64,000 bases of DNA from Prado023 sp963706885 (GCA_963706885.1 CAVPNX010000007.1:127404-191403), one strand, 5' to 3'. Positions 53,680 to 63,606 are shown, numbered from the stretch's first letter. Made by a program: numbers and translations. Notes: a model not told the origin generated them from the letters alone.

Positions 53680-53685
53680 TAGGAC
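53680..53685 (+). promoter_or_regulatory. Candidate -10 element (leaderless start of TauE-like gene)
   Basis: TAGGAC ends 6 bases before GTG 53692, with no ribosome-binding sequence between; a leaderless transcript is likely. Confidence 0.4.
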
Positions 53686-53691
53686 TCGCGT

Positions 53692-54394
53692 GTGGAGCCG
53701 CTGCTGGTCGTCGCGATCGCCGGGGTCGCCCTGGGCGGCCTGGCCCAGTCGGTGACCGGGCTCGGGTTCGCCCTGGTGGCCGCGCCTGCACTCATCGCGT
53801 TGCTCGGTCCGCGTCAGGGGGTCGGCGTCGTCGTCCTCCTGGGCACCCTCGCTGCGGTCCTGCCGCTGTTCGGCCACTGGCGGCGGGTCCGGGTGCGCGA
53901 CACCGCGACTCTGCTGGTGCCCACAATCCTGGCCACGCCGATCGTGGCCGCCCTGCTGTCGGGGATGGACACCTCGACCGTGGCGGTCGCGGCGGGAGTG
54001 TGCCGTCCTCGTCGGGGTCGTCGCGCTGTGGCGTGGATTCACGTGGGACCGGCTCGTGTCCGTCCCCGGGGCGATCGGAACCGGGATCGCCAGCGCCACC
54101 CTCAATGTCGTCGGCGGGGTGGGCGGTCCCCCCGTCGGGCTGTACGCGGCGAACGCCGGCTGGGACCCGCCGGAGTCGCGCGCCAGCCTGCAGGCGTTCT
54201 TCCTCGTGCAGGGCATCGCAACCGCCCTGGTCGTGGGACTCACGTGGCCGGACCCGTGGATGGTGCTCGCCCTCGCGATCGGCACCCTCGCGGGGATGTG
54301 GCTGGCGCCGCGGATCCCCGAGCACGCGGCTCGCCTGGCGGTCCTGGGGGTCGCGGCGTTCGGGGGCGTGGCGCTCATCATCGGCAATCTGTAG
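53692..54394 (+). CDS. TauE/SafE family sulfite/anion permease, frameshifted
   Basis: About 233 aa, 7-8 membrane helices. Frame 1 (VVAIAGVALGGLAQSVTGLG, a family-typical opening) to about 53998, then frame 2 (LVGVVALWRGFTWDRLVSVP; NVVGGVGGPPVGLYAANAGW; NL end). One extra base at the join near 53995-54010. Members export sulfite, sulfoacetate or other organosulfur anions; the substrate is unknown here. Slightly shorter than typical members. Confidence 0.75.
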
Positions 54395-54444
54395 CGAACC
54401 AGCCTGCTCCGAGCGGCCCCGCCCTCCCCGTGCGGCGCGGCGGA

Positions 54445-54473
54445 CCGGGGCGCTGGGCGGTCCGACGCCCCGG
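54445..54473. terminator. Candidate hairpin between convergent genes
   Basis: CCGGGGCG (54445-54452) pairs with CGCCCCGG (54466-54473), 13-base loop, between the TauE-like gene and the convergent sterol-carrier-fold gene. GC-rich background makes such stems common. Confidence 0.35.
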
Positions 54474-54502
54474 CGGCTGCACCCGGCGGGGCGACCGGCC
54501 GT

Positions 54503-54878
54503 TCAGCGCGCGACCAGGGGGAGCCAGGGGGAGAGGTCGGCGCGTTCGCCGCTGGCCCTGATCCGTCCCAATGACCTGGCCTGAGCCCACGAGAGTTCCC
54601 CGGTGGCGAGGGACAGCCACGTGGCGGGGTCCATCTCGACGACCGCTGACGGGGTCCCGCGGCGGTGCACGGGGCCGGGGATCGCCTGGACCGCGGCCAG
54701 TGGGGGGATCCGCACCTCCACCGCGTGCCCGGGTGCACGGTCGGTGAGCGCCTGGAGCGTGTACTGGACCGCCAGCCGCTGCGTGGCGCGGTCGGCCGGC
54801 CGCTGCGAGTCTGCGGGGTCCAGACAGGCACGGAGGGCCGCCAAGCCCGTCATCATCGGTGATCCGGGCGCGTGCCAT
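54503..54878 (-). CDS. Sterol carrier (SCP2-like) family protein, frameshifted start
   Basis: About 125 aa. The conserved actinobacterial pattern VEVRIPPLAAVQAIPGPVHR, TPSAVVEMDPATWLSLATGE and AQARSLGRIRASGERADLSP is complete. The N-terminus MARARITDDDG at ATG 54878 is in one frame and LAALRACLDPADSQRPADRA in the next; a one-base excess lies near 54845. The same family lies close to purF in other actinobacteria. Ligand and role are unknown; a lipid-binding SCP2 fold is inferred from family name. Confidence 0.75.
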
Positions 54879-54938
54879 GCCCCGATTGTCGCCGATCCGC
54901 CGGCATCCCGTGTCGCGCCCACCCTGAGACGTCGCGGG

Positions 54939-55848
54939 TCACAGGACGGGCACCGGCTCCGCCTCCTCGGGCGACCCGCGACCGGCCAGCACGCCCTGCA
55001 GGAGCAGCCCGGCCAGGATCACCAGGACCCCCACGACCTCCACGGCGACCAGCGACTCACCGAGCACGATGACCCCGAGCAGCGTGGCGACCACCGGGTC
55101 GGTGAGCATCAGGGTGGTCGCCGGGGCAGGGGTCAGGGTGCGCATGCCGCGGGTGAGCAGAACGTTGGCCAGGCCCATGGTGGCCACCCCGAGGTAGAGG
55201 GCCATGGCTGCCCCGGACGGGGTGGCCAGCCAGGCAAGGGGCTGGGTCATCAGCACCGGGAGGAGCAGTGCCCCGCCGAGGACGAAGCTGCCCGTCGGGA
55301 CCTCGAGTGCCCCGACACCCCGATCCAGCTGGATCCGCGCGGCCACGTTGTAGCCGGCGATGCACAGCCCCGCCCCGAGGGCGAGCAGGAACCCGAGGGA
55401 ACTGCCCGTGGTGAGCCCGGGTGCCATGAGCAGGCCCAGGCCCACGAGGCAGACGACGGTGGCCAGCGCCCAGCCAGGGGTGGGGCGGTGGCGCAGGACG
55501 GCCCACCCGACCAGCCCCGGCGAACAGGGGAGCGCTGCCCACCGCGACCAGCGTCCCCAGGGCCACCCCGGCCCGGCTGACCCCGGCGAAGAAGAACAGC
55601 TGGTAGGCACCTGCGGTGCTGGCCGTGAGGAGCATGGCCGGCGTTCGCCACAGCGGGATCAGGGCTCGGGCCGACGATCCGGACACACGCATCGCGATCA
55701 GCAGTGCGCCGGCACCGACCACGATCCGCAGGATTCCGACGGCCAGCGGGGTGCTCTCGGCCGGCCCCAGCGCCTGGGCGGTGCCCGCGGTCCCGAACAG
55801 GGTCCCGGCCGCCACGACCAGCAGGACGGGCATCCGGGCGGCGGGCAC
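54939..55848 (-). CDS. EamA/DMT-family transporter, frameshifted
   Basis: About 300 aa with ten predicted helices in two EamA repeats. First repeat: VLLVVAAGTLFGTAGTAQAL ... AGAYQLFFFAGVSRAGVALG TLVAVGSAPLFAG; second repeat in another frame: VVCLVGLGLLMAPGLTTGSS ... LTDPVVATLLGVIVLGESLV. The join is near 55520, one extra base. Drug/metabolite exporter; substrate unknown. GTG 55848 is preceded by TACCCT at eight bases on its strand; ATG 55833 is an alternative start. Divergent from purF. Confidence 0.78.
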
Positions 55849-55905
55849 GGGACCCGAGGGTACGCCCACACGGCCGTGGCGTTCACCCGAGGCGACCGGG
55901 GCACC

Positions 55906-55911
55906 TAGACT
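55906..55911 (+). promoter_or_regulatory. Candidate purF promoter (leaderless)
   Basis: TAGACT (55906-55911) with TTCACC (55882-55887) 18 bases upstream. The -10 ends 6 bases before GTG 55918 and there is no ribosome-binding sequence, so a leaderless mRNA is likely. Confidence 0.5.
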
Positions 55912-55917
55912 GCACCC

Positions 55918-57405
55918 GTGCCGCGCGGCGATGGGATGCTCACCCACGAACTCGATCCCCAGGATCAGGGGCCGCAGGACGCGTGCGGCGTCTTCGGGGT
56001 GTGGGCGCGCGACGAGGAGGTCGCCAAGCTCACCTACTTCGGCCTCTACGCGTTGCAGCACCGGGGCCAGGAGTCGGCCGGGATGGCGGTCAGCGACGGT
56101 CACCAGATCATGGTCTACAAGGAGATGGGCCTGGTCTCCCAGGTGTTCACGGAGGGCGTGCTGGCCTCCCTGCAGGGGCATGTGGCCATCGGCCACTGCC
56201 GCTACTCGACCACCGGGTCCAGCGTCTGGGAGAACGCCCAGCCGACCTTCCGCTCCACCGCGACCGGGCACCTGGCGCTGGGGCACAACGGCAACCTCAC
56301 CAACACCCATGAGCTGACCGTCCGGGTCGCCGAGGCCGAGTCCCGGTCCGGGGCGCTGCCCCTGGGCACCCTGATGCACTCCACCTCGGACACGGAGCTG
56401 CTCACCGCGCTGCTGGCCGCGCACCAGGGCGAGTCGATGCTCAGCGCCGCGGTCGACGAGCTCCCGCACGTCCGCGGGGCGTTCAGCCTCGTCTTCATGG
56501 ACGACACCACCCTGTACGCCGCCCGGGATCCCCAGGGGATCCGTCCGCTGGTGATCGGGCAGTTGGAGCGGGGCGGCTGGGTCGTGGCCTCGGAGTCGGC
56601 CGCCCTGGACATCGTCGGCGCGACGTTCGTGCGCGAGGTCGAGCCCGGTGAGGTCATCGCGATCGACGAGCGTGGGCTGCGCAGCGACCGGTTCGCCCCC
56701 GCCGAGCCGAAGGGGTGCCTGTTCGAGTTCGTCTACCTGGCCCGGCCGGACACCCGGATCTCTGATCGCTCCGTGCACGCCACGCGCGTGCAGATCGGGC
56801 GCACCCTGTTCCGCGAGCACCCCGTCGAGGCGGACCTGGTCATCCCCACGCCGGAGTCCGGGACCCCGGCGGCGGTCGGCTACGCCCAGGCCAGCGGCAT
56901 CCCCTTCGCGCAGGGCCTGGTGAAGAACGCCTACGTCGGGCGCACGTTCATCCAGCCGTCGCAGACCATCCGCCAGCTGGGCATCCGGCTCAAGCTCAAC
57001 CCCCTGCGCGACGTCATCGAGGGCAAGCGGCTCGTGGTCGTCGATGACTCCATCGTCCGGGGCAACACCCAGCGCGCGATCGTCCGGATGCTGCGGGAGG
57101 CCGGGGCAGCCGAGGTGCACGTCCGGATCTCCAGCCCGCCGGTGCTGTGGCCGTGCTTCTACGGCATCGACTTCGCCACGCGCACGGAGCTCATCGGCAA
57201 CGACCGCACGGTGGAGCAGATCCGCGCCTCCCTGGGTGCGGACTCCCTCGGCTACGTCTCGCTGGACGGGCTCACCGCCGCCACCTCGCTCGGGGCGGAG
57301 AACCTGTGCCGCGCCTGCTTCGACGGCGTGTACCCGATCGCGCTGCCCGAACCTGAGCTGCTGGGCAAGTACCTGCTCGAGGACGCGGAGGTGGCCGCAC
57401 CGTGA
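55918..57405 (+). CDS. purF: Amidophosphoribosyltransferase PurF
   Basis: First committed step of purine synthesis: PRPP and glutamine to phosphoribosylamine. 495 aa. C23 after a 22-residue propeptide is the N-terminal nucleophile (ACGVFGV); QHRGQESAG and HCRYSTTG complete the glutaminase site; the PRPP loop is LVVVDDSIVRGNT. Cysteines at CLFEFVY, WPCFYGID and LCRACFDG indicate the Bacillus-type [4Fe-4S] enzyme, consistent with the propeptide. Stop overlaps purM by 4 bases (GTGA). Confidence 0.95.
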   Translation: MPRGDGMLTHELDPQDQGPQDACGVFGVWARDEEVAKLTYFGLYALQHRGQESAGMAVSDGHQIMVYKEMGLVSQVFTEGVLASLQGHVAIGHCRYSTTGSSVWENAQPTFRSTATGHLALGHNGNLTNTHELTVRVAEAESRSGALPLGTLMHSTSDTELLTALLAAHQGESMLSAAVDELPHVRGAFSLVFMDDTTLYAARDPQGIRPLVIGQLERGGWVVASESAALDIVGATFVREVEPGEVIAIDERGLRSDRFAPAEPKGCLFEFVYLARPDTRISDRSVHATRVQIGRTLFREHPVEADLVIPTPESGTPAAVGYAQASGIPFAQGLVKNAYVGRTFIQPSQTIRQLGIRLKLNPLRDVIEGKRLVVVDDSIVRGNTQRAIVRMLREAGAAEVHVRISSPPVLWPCFYGIDFATRTELIGNDRTVEQIRASLGADSLGYVSLDGLTAATSLGAENLCRACFDGVYPIALPEPELLGKYLLEDAEVAAP

Positions 57406-58532
57406 ACCCAGGGCACGAGTCCGACGGGGGCGGGTCGACCTCCCCGGCCGGGGCCACCTACGCCGCCGCGGGGGTCGACGTCGAGGCCGGGGAGCGCGCC
57501 GTCGAGCTGATGCGCTCGGCCATCGCCCGCGCCCAGCGCCCGGAGGTCGTCGGCGGGGTCGGCGGGTTCGCCGGGCTGTTCGACGCCACCGCGCTCACCC
57601 GGTTCCGCCGCCCCCTGCTGGCCACGTCCACCGACGGCGTGGGCACCAAGGTCGACGTCGCCCGGCGCATGGACGTCCACGACACCATCGGCATCGACCT
57701 GGTCGCGATGGTCGTCGACGACCTGGTGGTCTGCGGCGCGGAGCCCCTGTTCATGACCGACTACATCGCCGTGGGCAGCGTGGTCCCCGAGCGGGTCGCG
57801 GCCATCGTCACCGGGATCGCCGAAGGGTGCCGCCGCGCAGGTGTGGCCCTGGTGGGTGGGGAGACCGCCGAGCACCCCGGCCTGCTCGCCCCGGATGAGT
57901 ACGACGTCGCGGGTGCGGGCACCGGCGTGGTCGAGGCCGACGAGCTCCTCGGGCCGGATCGTGTTCGCGCCGGCGACGTCCTGGTGGCCATGGCCTCCAG
58001 CGGGCTGCACTCCAACGGGTACTCACTGGCCCGCCACGTGCTGTTCGAGCGGGCCGGGTGGGCGCTGGACCGCCACGTGCCCGAGCTGGGGCGCACGCTG
58101 GGTGAGGAGTTGCTCGAACCGACCCGGATCTACACCCTCGACGTCCTGGACCTGATCTCGGCCGGCGGGGTTCATGCCGTCTCGCACATCACCGGGGGTG
58201 GGATCGCTGCGAACGTGGCACGGGTCCTGCCCTCCGGGTTGCACGGTGAGATCGTCCGGGCGTCCTGGACCCCACCACCCATCTTCGGCCTGATCGGCCA
58301 GCTCGGTGGGGTGGCCCTGACCGAGCGCGAGCGGACGTTCAACGAGGGCCTGGGCATGGTCGCCGTGATGGCCCCGGAGTCGGTCGCCGACGGGGTCCGC
58401 CGGCTGGCAGCCCGGGGTGTGCCGGCCTGGGTGTGCGGGCATGTGCGCGCCGCCACGGCCGGTGACCATTCGGATTCACCGGCCAAGGGCGGGGTCGGCG
58501 GAACCGTCGCGCTCGTGGGGGAGCACGCCTGA
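57402..58532 (+). CDS. purM: Phosphoribosylformylglycinamidine cyclo-ligase PurM
   Basis: AIR synthetase, 376 aa: FGAM and ATP to aminoimidazole ribonucleotide. Family motifs TSTDGVGTKVDVARRM, GIDLVAMVVDDLVVCGAEP, VGGETAEHPG, SGLHSNGYSLAR and HITGGGIAANVARVLP are all present. GTG 57402 overlaps purF. Ends 13 bases from the convergent DUF3073 stop, with no room for a terminator. Confidence 0.95.
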   Translation: MNPGHESDGGGSTSPAGATYAAAGVDVEAGERAVELMRSAIARAQRPEVVGGVGGFAGLFDATALTRFRRPLLATSTDGVGTKVDVARRMDVHDTIGIDLVAMVVDDLVVCGAEPLFMTDYIAVGSVVPERVAAIVTGIAEGCRRAGVALVGGETAEHPGLLAPDEYDVAGAGTGVVEADELLGPDRVRAGDVLVAMASSGLHSNGYSLARHVLFERAGWALDRHVPELGRTLGEELLEPTRIYTLDVLDLISAGGVHAVSHITGGGIAANVARVLPSGLHGEIVRASWTPPPIFGLIGQLGGVALTERERTFNEGLGMVAVMAPESVADGVRRLAARGVPAWVCGHVRAATAGDHSDSPAKGGVGGTVALVGEHA

Positions 58533-58545
58533 GCCGTCGGCGCAC

Positions 58546-58776
58546 TCAGCGCGTGGTCGGCTGCGCCTCGTCGTCGTCGTCCTCGTCGTCCTCGACGTAC
58601 TTCGCGTACGGATCGTCGTAGTCGGAGTCCTCGGCGAAGTCGTCGCTGTCATCGGACTCGGAAGGTGCAGACCCTGCGAGCTCGGCCTGGAGTCTGTCCA
58701 GGTCCGTGGTCGGGCCGCCGTACTTCAGCTGGCGGGCAACCTTCGTCTGCTTGGCCTTGGCTCGGCCGCGCCCCAT
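58546..58776 (-). CDS. DUF3073 family protein
   Basis: 76 aa, actinobacteria-specific. Basic N-terminus MGRGRAKAKQTKVARQLKY and strongly acidic C-terminus (DYDDPYAKYVEDDEDDDDE), the hallmark of the family; function unknown. Start ATG 58776 has GGAGGAGG upstream. Its neighbours purM and bldC are conserved in streptomycetes. Confidence 0.88.
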   Translation of the reverse strand: MGRGRAKAKQTKVARQLKYGGPTTDLDRLQAELAGSAPSESDDSDDFAEDSDYDDPYAKYVEDDEDDDDEAQPTTR

Positions 58777-59093
58777 GGCTCGACCCCCTCCTCCGGTGCG
58801 TTCCCGGGCGGTGCGTGTGCTCCGGCGTGACACGTCATCCACACCTCAGCTGCCGGAGGCGTGATCGGGGACATACTACCCGGCCGCAGGTGCTCGCGCC
58901 CGTCTCATCGTGATGATGACCGGATGTCCCGTGTCGCCGGGTCGACCGGCACATCCCGGCGTGGCGCTACCGCGACTGGATGAAACTCGTGACAAAATGC
59001 GCTCCCCGTGTTGATGGGCCGCGGAATCGGTGCCATGCTCAGGGCAGATGCCCGTTTGAGCACGTTCTGGGAACTATCACCGAGGAGTCCGCA
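58777..59093. promoter_or_regulatory. Divergent promoter region of DUF3073 gene and bldC
   Basis: 317 bases without a gene. For the minus strand, TAGTAT (ATACTA at 58873-58878 on the plus strand) is a good -10, giving a leader of about 90 bases. For bldC, TTGATG (59011-59016) and CATGCT (59034-59039) are 17 bases apart, starting transcription near 59046. The stretch 58975-59005 is A-rich for this genome. Promoters are by hexamer matching only. Confidence 0.4.
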
Positions 59094-59321
59094 ATGGCTG
59101 CACGACAGCAGGAAGTGGAACCGCTGCTCACCCCCGCTGAGGTTGCAGCGCTGTTCCGCGTCGACCCGAAGACGGTGACCCGCTGGGCGAACTCCGGCAA
59201 GCTGACCTCCATCCGGACCCTGGGTGGGCACCGGCGGTACCTCGAGAGTGAGGTGCGCGGCCTGCTGGAGAGCATCCCGGCGCCGCGCAACGGCATGTCG
59301 GAGGACACCCCCGCCGGGTAG
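59094..59321 (+). CDS. bldC: BldC-like MerR-family DNA-binding protein
   Basis: 75 aa. A single winged helix-turn-helix of MerR type: LLTPAEVAALFRVDPKTVTR WANSGKLTSIRT (residues 11-42) and the wing GGHRRYLESEVRGLL (44-58). No effector domain. BldC in Streptomyces binds cooperatively to direct repeats and controls the onset of differentiation; orthologues occur also in non-sporulating actinobacteria. GAGGAG before ATG 59094. Conserved neighbourhood with purM and DUF3073. Confidence 0.93.
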   Translation: MAARQQEVEPLLTPAEVAALFRVDPKTVTRWANSGKLTSIRTLGGHRRYLESEVRGLLESIPAPRNGMSEDTPAG

Positions 59322-59395
59322 CCCTGTCCGGTCCCCGCCGCTGGGCTGCCCCATCCGAGGGTCTCGGCGTTCCGCCCCGGGGAACTGACCTCCCG

Positions 59396-60739
59396 TCAGC
59401 GGGTTGCGCCCGTCACGAGCCAGGACGTGCCGCGCACCCGCCACAGGAATGCCGCTGCCCGCGCGAGCATGAACAGCGTGAGGGCCAGCCAGAGGCCGGT
59501 CACGCTGCCCTGCGTGCGCAGCACCCACCACGCCGCCGGGGCGAACGCCGCCAGGGCCAGCACCTGGGCCCACACCAGGAACCGCGCGTCCCCGGCACCC
59601 AACAGCACCCCGTCGAGCACGAAGACCACCCCGGCCAGGGGCTGCTGGAGTGCCACGACCACCAGGGCTGAGGCGACCATCGCGTGGACGACCGGATCGT
59701 CGCCGAACAGTTCGGGCACCCACGGGCGGGCGAGCAGCACCAGGATCATCAGGATCACGCCCAGCCAGACGCCCCAGCGGGTCATCTGCCAGGTCACCGC
59801 CCGGGCGGTCCCCACGGAACCGGCCCCGAGGTGCCGCCCGAGCAGGGCCTGCCCGGCGATCGCCAGGGCGTCCATGCCCAGGGCCAGCAGGTACCAGATC
59901 GTGAACGTCACGTAGTAGGCGGCCAGCTCGGCGTCGCCGAGGCGCGCGGCCACCACCACGGCCAGGACGAACACCGCGCGCAGGGCCACGGTGCGCCAGA
60001 ACAGGGGGACCGATCCACGGGCGGCCACCAGCACACCGGACCGGGTGGGCCGCAGCGGGGCGCCGATCCGCCGCGCCCGTCGGGCCAGCGTCGCCAGGAA
60101 CAGGCCCGCGGCGAGGGCCTCGGCCACGACGGTCGCCCACGCCGACCCGGTGATCCCCCATCCGGCGACCAGCACCAGGTAGGCGGCCAGTGCGAGGTTC
60201 GTGCCCACCGCGGCCAACGTGACCCAGAGGGTCGTGGCGGTGTCCTGCAGCCCCCGGAGCACGCCGATGGCCGCCATGGCCGCCAGTGCGAACGGGAACG
60301 CGAGGCTGATCGTGCGCAGGTAGTCCAGGGCCTCGGGGGTGGTGGCCGGGGAGGTGCCGATCCAGTCCAGGAGCTGGGGGGCCAGCACCCACGTCCCGGC
60401 GGTCGCCAGCACGCCGAGCGCGAGGCCCAGGGCCACGCCCTCGATCCCGTCACTGATCCCGGCGGCTACCTGCCCGGCACCCACCCGTCGGGCGACCACG
60501 GCGGTCGTCCCGTAGGCCAGGAAGATCGCCAGCCCGGTGACGGTCGTGAAGACCTGGGCGCCGGCCCCAAGCGCTGCCAGCGAGGTGGTCCCGAGGGTTG
60601 CGACGATGGCCGCGTCGATCAACGTGAACAGCGGCTGGGCCACCAGCGCCCCGAAGGCAGGGACCGCCAGCCGCAGGATCTCGCGGGCGGATGTGGCCGG
60701 TGCCGGGGCGGTCGGGCCGTCGGTGCCGGGGGTAGCCAC
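59396..60739 (-). CDS. MATE family efflux transporter (DinF-like)
   Basis: 447 aa, twelve predicted helices. Opens LAVPAFGALVAQPLFTLIDA AIVATLGTTSLAALGAGAQV, the MATE signature, with the second repeat starting near residue 235. Na+- or H+-coupled export of organic cations or peptides; substrate unknown. Intact frame. Convergent with bldC, divergent from the MFS gene. Confidence 0.88.
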   Translation of the reverse strand: MATPGTDGPTAPAPATSAREILRLAVPAFGALVAQPLFTLIDAAIVATLGTTSLAALGAGAQVFTTVTGLAIFLAYGTTAVVARRVGAGQVAAGISDGIEGVALGLALGVLATAGTWVLAPQLLDWIGTSPATTPEALDYLRTISLAFPFALAAMAAIGVLRGLQDTATTLWVTLAAVGTNLALAAYLVLVAGWGITGSAWATVVAEALAAGLFLATLARRARRIGAPLRPTRSGVLVAARGSVPLFWRTVALRAVFVLAVVVAARLGDAELAAYYVTFTIWYLLALGMDALAIAGQALLGRHLGAGSVGTARAVTWQMTRWGVWLGVILMILVLLARPWVPELFGDDPVVHAMVASALVVVALQQPLAGVVFVLDGVLLGAGDARFLVWAQVLALAAFAPAAWWVLRTQGSVTGLWLALTLFMLARAAAFLWRVRGTSWLVTGATR

Positions 60740-60893
60740 GCGGGAACCCTATGGCAGCGGTGTCCGCGGCGGGCGGGGTCCCGGTCGCGCCGGTCCGCAT
60801 CAGTGCTCGCCGGCGTGCCAAGGTACGGACTGTGATCATCACCTGGGCACCGGGCGACCAGCCGTGGAGTGCGACCTTCCCGTGGACGCATGC

Positions 60894-62255
60894 ATGAGCG
60901 CCGAGCAGGCGCTCGCGCCCGAGGCCCTCGCGGAGCCGGTGGTCCCCGTCCGACGTGGCTACATCGGGGCCGTCGCGCTGGTGAACCTGGGCATCACCAT
61001 CGCGTTCTTCACCCCGATCCAGAGCCTGCTGCCCCGGCTGGCCCAGGAGGTGGCCCCGGACAGCAAGGAGGCCGCGCTGGCCTGGATCACCGGAGCTGGT
61101 GCGTTCGCCTCCATCTTCTTCAACCCGCTGGCCGGCGCCCTGTCCGACCGGACCACGTCGCGCTGGGGCCGGCGCAAGCCGTGGGTGCTCGGTGGGGCGC
61201 TGGTGGGAGCGGCGGGCATCGTGCTGCTGGGGGTTCCGGGCACCGTCCTGGGTCTCGCGCTCGTCTGGTTCGGCTGCCAGGCCGCGATCAACGGGTCCTA
61301 TGCGGCCGTCACGGCAACCATCCCCGACCAGGTCCCGGTCCGACAGCGCGGACTGGTCTCCGGCTGGGTCGGGATCGCCACGACCGTCGGCGTCGTCGTC
61401 GGGGTGGCTCTGGTCTCCTTCGTCGTGACCGACCTGCGGCCCGGGTTGGTGCTGACCGCTGTCCTGCTGGTGCTGCTCGTGCTGCCCTTCGTGCTGCGGG
61501 TGCGCGACGTGGTGCTGCCCGTCGAGGCGAAGCCGGCGTTCCAGTTCGGTGCCTGGCTGCGTGGGTTCTGGATCTCCCCGCGTGAGTACCCCGACTTCGG
61601 GTGGGCGTGGATCACCCGGTTCCTCATGATGCTGGGCAACTCGATGGCCACCCTGTACCTGCTGTTCTGGTTGCAGGACGAGGTGGAGTTCGCCGAGCCG
61701 GAGCAGGGGCAGACCATCCTGATCGCCCTGTACGCACTGGGCACCATCCTCACCGCCGTGGTCTTCGGCCGGTTGTCGGACCGCTCCGGCCGGCGCAAGG
61801 TCTACGTGATCCTGGCCACCGTCGTGATGGCCGTCGCGGCCGTGATCCTCGCGTTCTTCCCCGTGTTCAGCGCAGCCATGGTCGCCGCGCTCATCCTCGG
61901 CCTCGGCTACGGGATGTACCTGGCCGTCGACCAGGCCCTCGTCACGCAGGTGCTCCCGACAGCCATCGACCGGGGACGTGACCTCGGCGTCATCAACATC
62001 GCCAACAGCGCCCCCCAGGTGCTGGCCCCGGTGATCGCCGCACCCATCGTGACGGGGGCCGCGGGGTACACCGGGCTCTACCTGATGACGGCCGCGATCA
62101 CCCTGCTCTCGGCCGTGCTGGTCACGAGGGATCCGCAGCGTTCCCTGATCGGGGGCGCCGTGACCCTGGCGCCACTCGCGGAACCCGGGCCGGGCGCGAT
62201 GCCCTGGAGAGCCAGGGGCCCGGGCCACGCGATGGGCACCATGGCGGGCTGGTGA
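60894..62255 (+). CDS. MFS transporter (GPH/SLC45-like)
   Basis: 453 aa, twelve helices. Loop 2-3 GALSDRTTSRWGRRKPWVLG and loop 8-9 GRLSDRSGRRKVYVIL are the duplicated MFS motifs; the first resembles sugar:cation symporters and SLC45-type carriers. Substrate unknown. Start ATG 60894. The last 30 residues (PLAEPGPGAMPWRARGPGH...) are unlike the family; a one-base deletion near 62128 would give the usual short end IRSVP and a TGA at 62145-62147, so the true stop may be earlier. Confidence 0.82.
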   Translation: MSAEQALAPEALAEPVVPVRRGYIGAVALVNLGITIAFFTPIQSLLPRLAQEVAPDSKEAALAWITGAGAFASIFFNPLAGALSDRTTSRWGRRKPWVLGGALVGAAGIVLLGVPGTVLGLALVWFGCQAAINGSYAAVTATIPDQVPVRQRGLVSGWVGIATTVGVVVGVALVSFVVTDLRPGLVLTAVLLVLLVLPFVLRVRDVVLPVEAKPAFQFGAWLRGFWISPREYPDFGWAWITRFLMMLGNSMATLYLLFWLQDEVEFAEPEQGQTILIALYALGTILTAVVFGRLSDRSGRRKVYVILATVVMAVAAVILAFFPVFSAAMVAALILGLGYGMYLAVDQALVTQVLPTAIDRGRDLGVINIANSAPQVLAPVIAAPIVTGAAGYTGLYLMTAAITLLSAVLVTRDPQRSLIGGAVTLAPLAEPGPGAMPWRARGPGHAMGTMAGW

Positions 62256-62312
62256 TGATCGGGGCGGCGGGCGTACCGTGAGAGTGGCACCCCACCGGGT
62301 GCACGGCGCACC

Positions 62313-63593
62313 GTGGGCTCGGGTGTCCGAGGCGGTGGGAATCATGAGCAGTCCACAACTGTGCCTCCGGAGGCGTCGACTCCGTGTTCCCGGCCAGGTC
62401 GGTCCTCCGCCCGGGGGTCCGGGCATCGGCGGGGCGCTGCCTGTCTCCTGGCCCTCCTGCTTCTGGGTGCCGGGTGCGCCGACTCGTCCTCATCGGGCGG
62501 ACCGGCATCACCGGCATCGCCGGAAGCCCCTGTGTCCAGCGTCGCGCCTGGGCAGGTGGTCCTCGCGCCGGGGTCAGCGACACCCATCACGGTCACAGCC
62601 GTGGAGGTGCCCTCCTCCGAGGGGCAGGTGACCGACATGGTCTGGACGGCCGCGGCCTCCTCGGCCCCGACCGCTGACGGCTTCGTGACCCTGACGGGGA
62701 AGGTGTCGACCACCGCCGATTGCGGGAGTCCCGAGCCGACCACGGTGTCGGTCATCAGCCCGGCGGGCGACGTGCTCGTGGAGACGCAGTTCGAGCTCAC
62801 CGCGCTCCTGGGCAGCGGAGTCAGCGATGGCATCCTGGTCCTCGGGATCCGGCAGTACGGCGAGGCCGGCTCGGACTTCTCGTCGCGCAAGGACGGCTAC
62901 CTGCGGATCGACCTCGCCACAGGGGAGGTCCTCGGATTGACCGAGACAGCATCCAGGACCGAGGGTCAGTACGGCAGCGCTGGTGCCGACACCGGGCTCT
63001 GGCTCGGGATCGGCCCCTCGGAGCTGGGCCTCATGGACCCCCGAACCGGGGAGATGATGCGAACGCTCACCACCCCGGAGCCGATGACGCGGGTGCTCGC
63101 CACCGAGTCCACGCTCTGGGTCGTCAACGACCTGATGTCCCCGCTGCAGCCCTACTGGCAGCTCGACCCGGCGGACGGGTCGGTCATCAACTCCTTCGAA
63201 TGGTCGGAGGAGACCGAGGCGAACCACCCGGCTGCGGCCAACCCGAAGCCGTTCTCGGTGGCGGTGGGGGACGGGTTGGTGCTCGTGGACAACGACAAGG
63301 TCGTGCAGCGGGTGGATTCCGATGGCACCGTCACTGCCGTGCGCCTCGAGGGGCTGGGCGAGGGGCTGCCGGGCCTGCCACGGGCCAGTGCTGGAGACGC
63401 ATGGATCGCCTTCGAGTCCGGGGAGGTCGTGACCCTTGACGGGGACACCCTCGAACTCCTCGGCGCTGGTCGGGTGCAGGGCCTGGAACTGGGCGCCGAC
63501 ATCGCCTCGGACGGGTCCACGGTCGCCCTCCTGCGGGATGCCGGCGACGGTCCGCACCTGGAACTCGTGCCGACGACAGCCTTCACCGGATGA
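62313..63593 (+). CDS. Lipoprotein of unknown function with beta-propeller-like repeats
   Basis: About 426 aa. Signal peptide and lipobox GAACLLALLLLGAGC, Cys near residue 55. The extracytoplasmic part has repeated short beta segments (LWLGIGPSELGLMDPRTGEM, LWVVNDLM, AWIAFESGEVVTLDGDTLEL) that resemble a PQQ/SMP-30 type propeller, with no catalytic motif I can name. The signal peptide begins unusually late; ATG 62344 in another frame (MSSPQLCLRRRRL) with a one-base indel would give a normal length, and seems the likelier start. Confidence 0.55.
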   Translation: MGSGVRGGGNHEQSTTVPPEASTPCSRPGRSSARGSGHRRGAACLLALLLLGAGCADSSSSGGPASPASPEAPVSSVAPGQVVLAPGSATPITVTAVEVPSSEGQVTDMVWTAAASSAPTADGFVTLTGKVSTTADCGSPEPTTVSVISPAGDVLVETQFELTALLGSGVSDGILVLGIRQYGEAGSDFSSRKDGYLRIDLATGEVLGLTETASRTEGQYGSAGADTGLWLGIGPSELGLMDPRTGEMMRTLTTPEPMTRVLATESTLWVVNDLMSPLQPYWQLDPADGSVINSFEWSEETEANHPAAANPKPFSVAVGDGLVLVDNDKVVQRVDSDGTVTAVRLEGLGEGLPGLPRASAGDAWIAFESGEVVTLDGDTLELLGAGRVQGLELGADIASDGSTVALLRDAGDGPHLELVPTTAFTG

Positions 63594-63606
63594 CGGGGTC
63601 GGACAT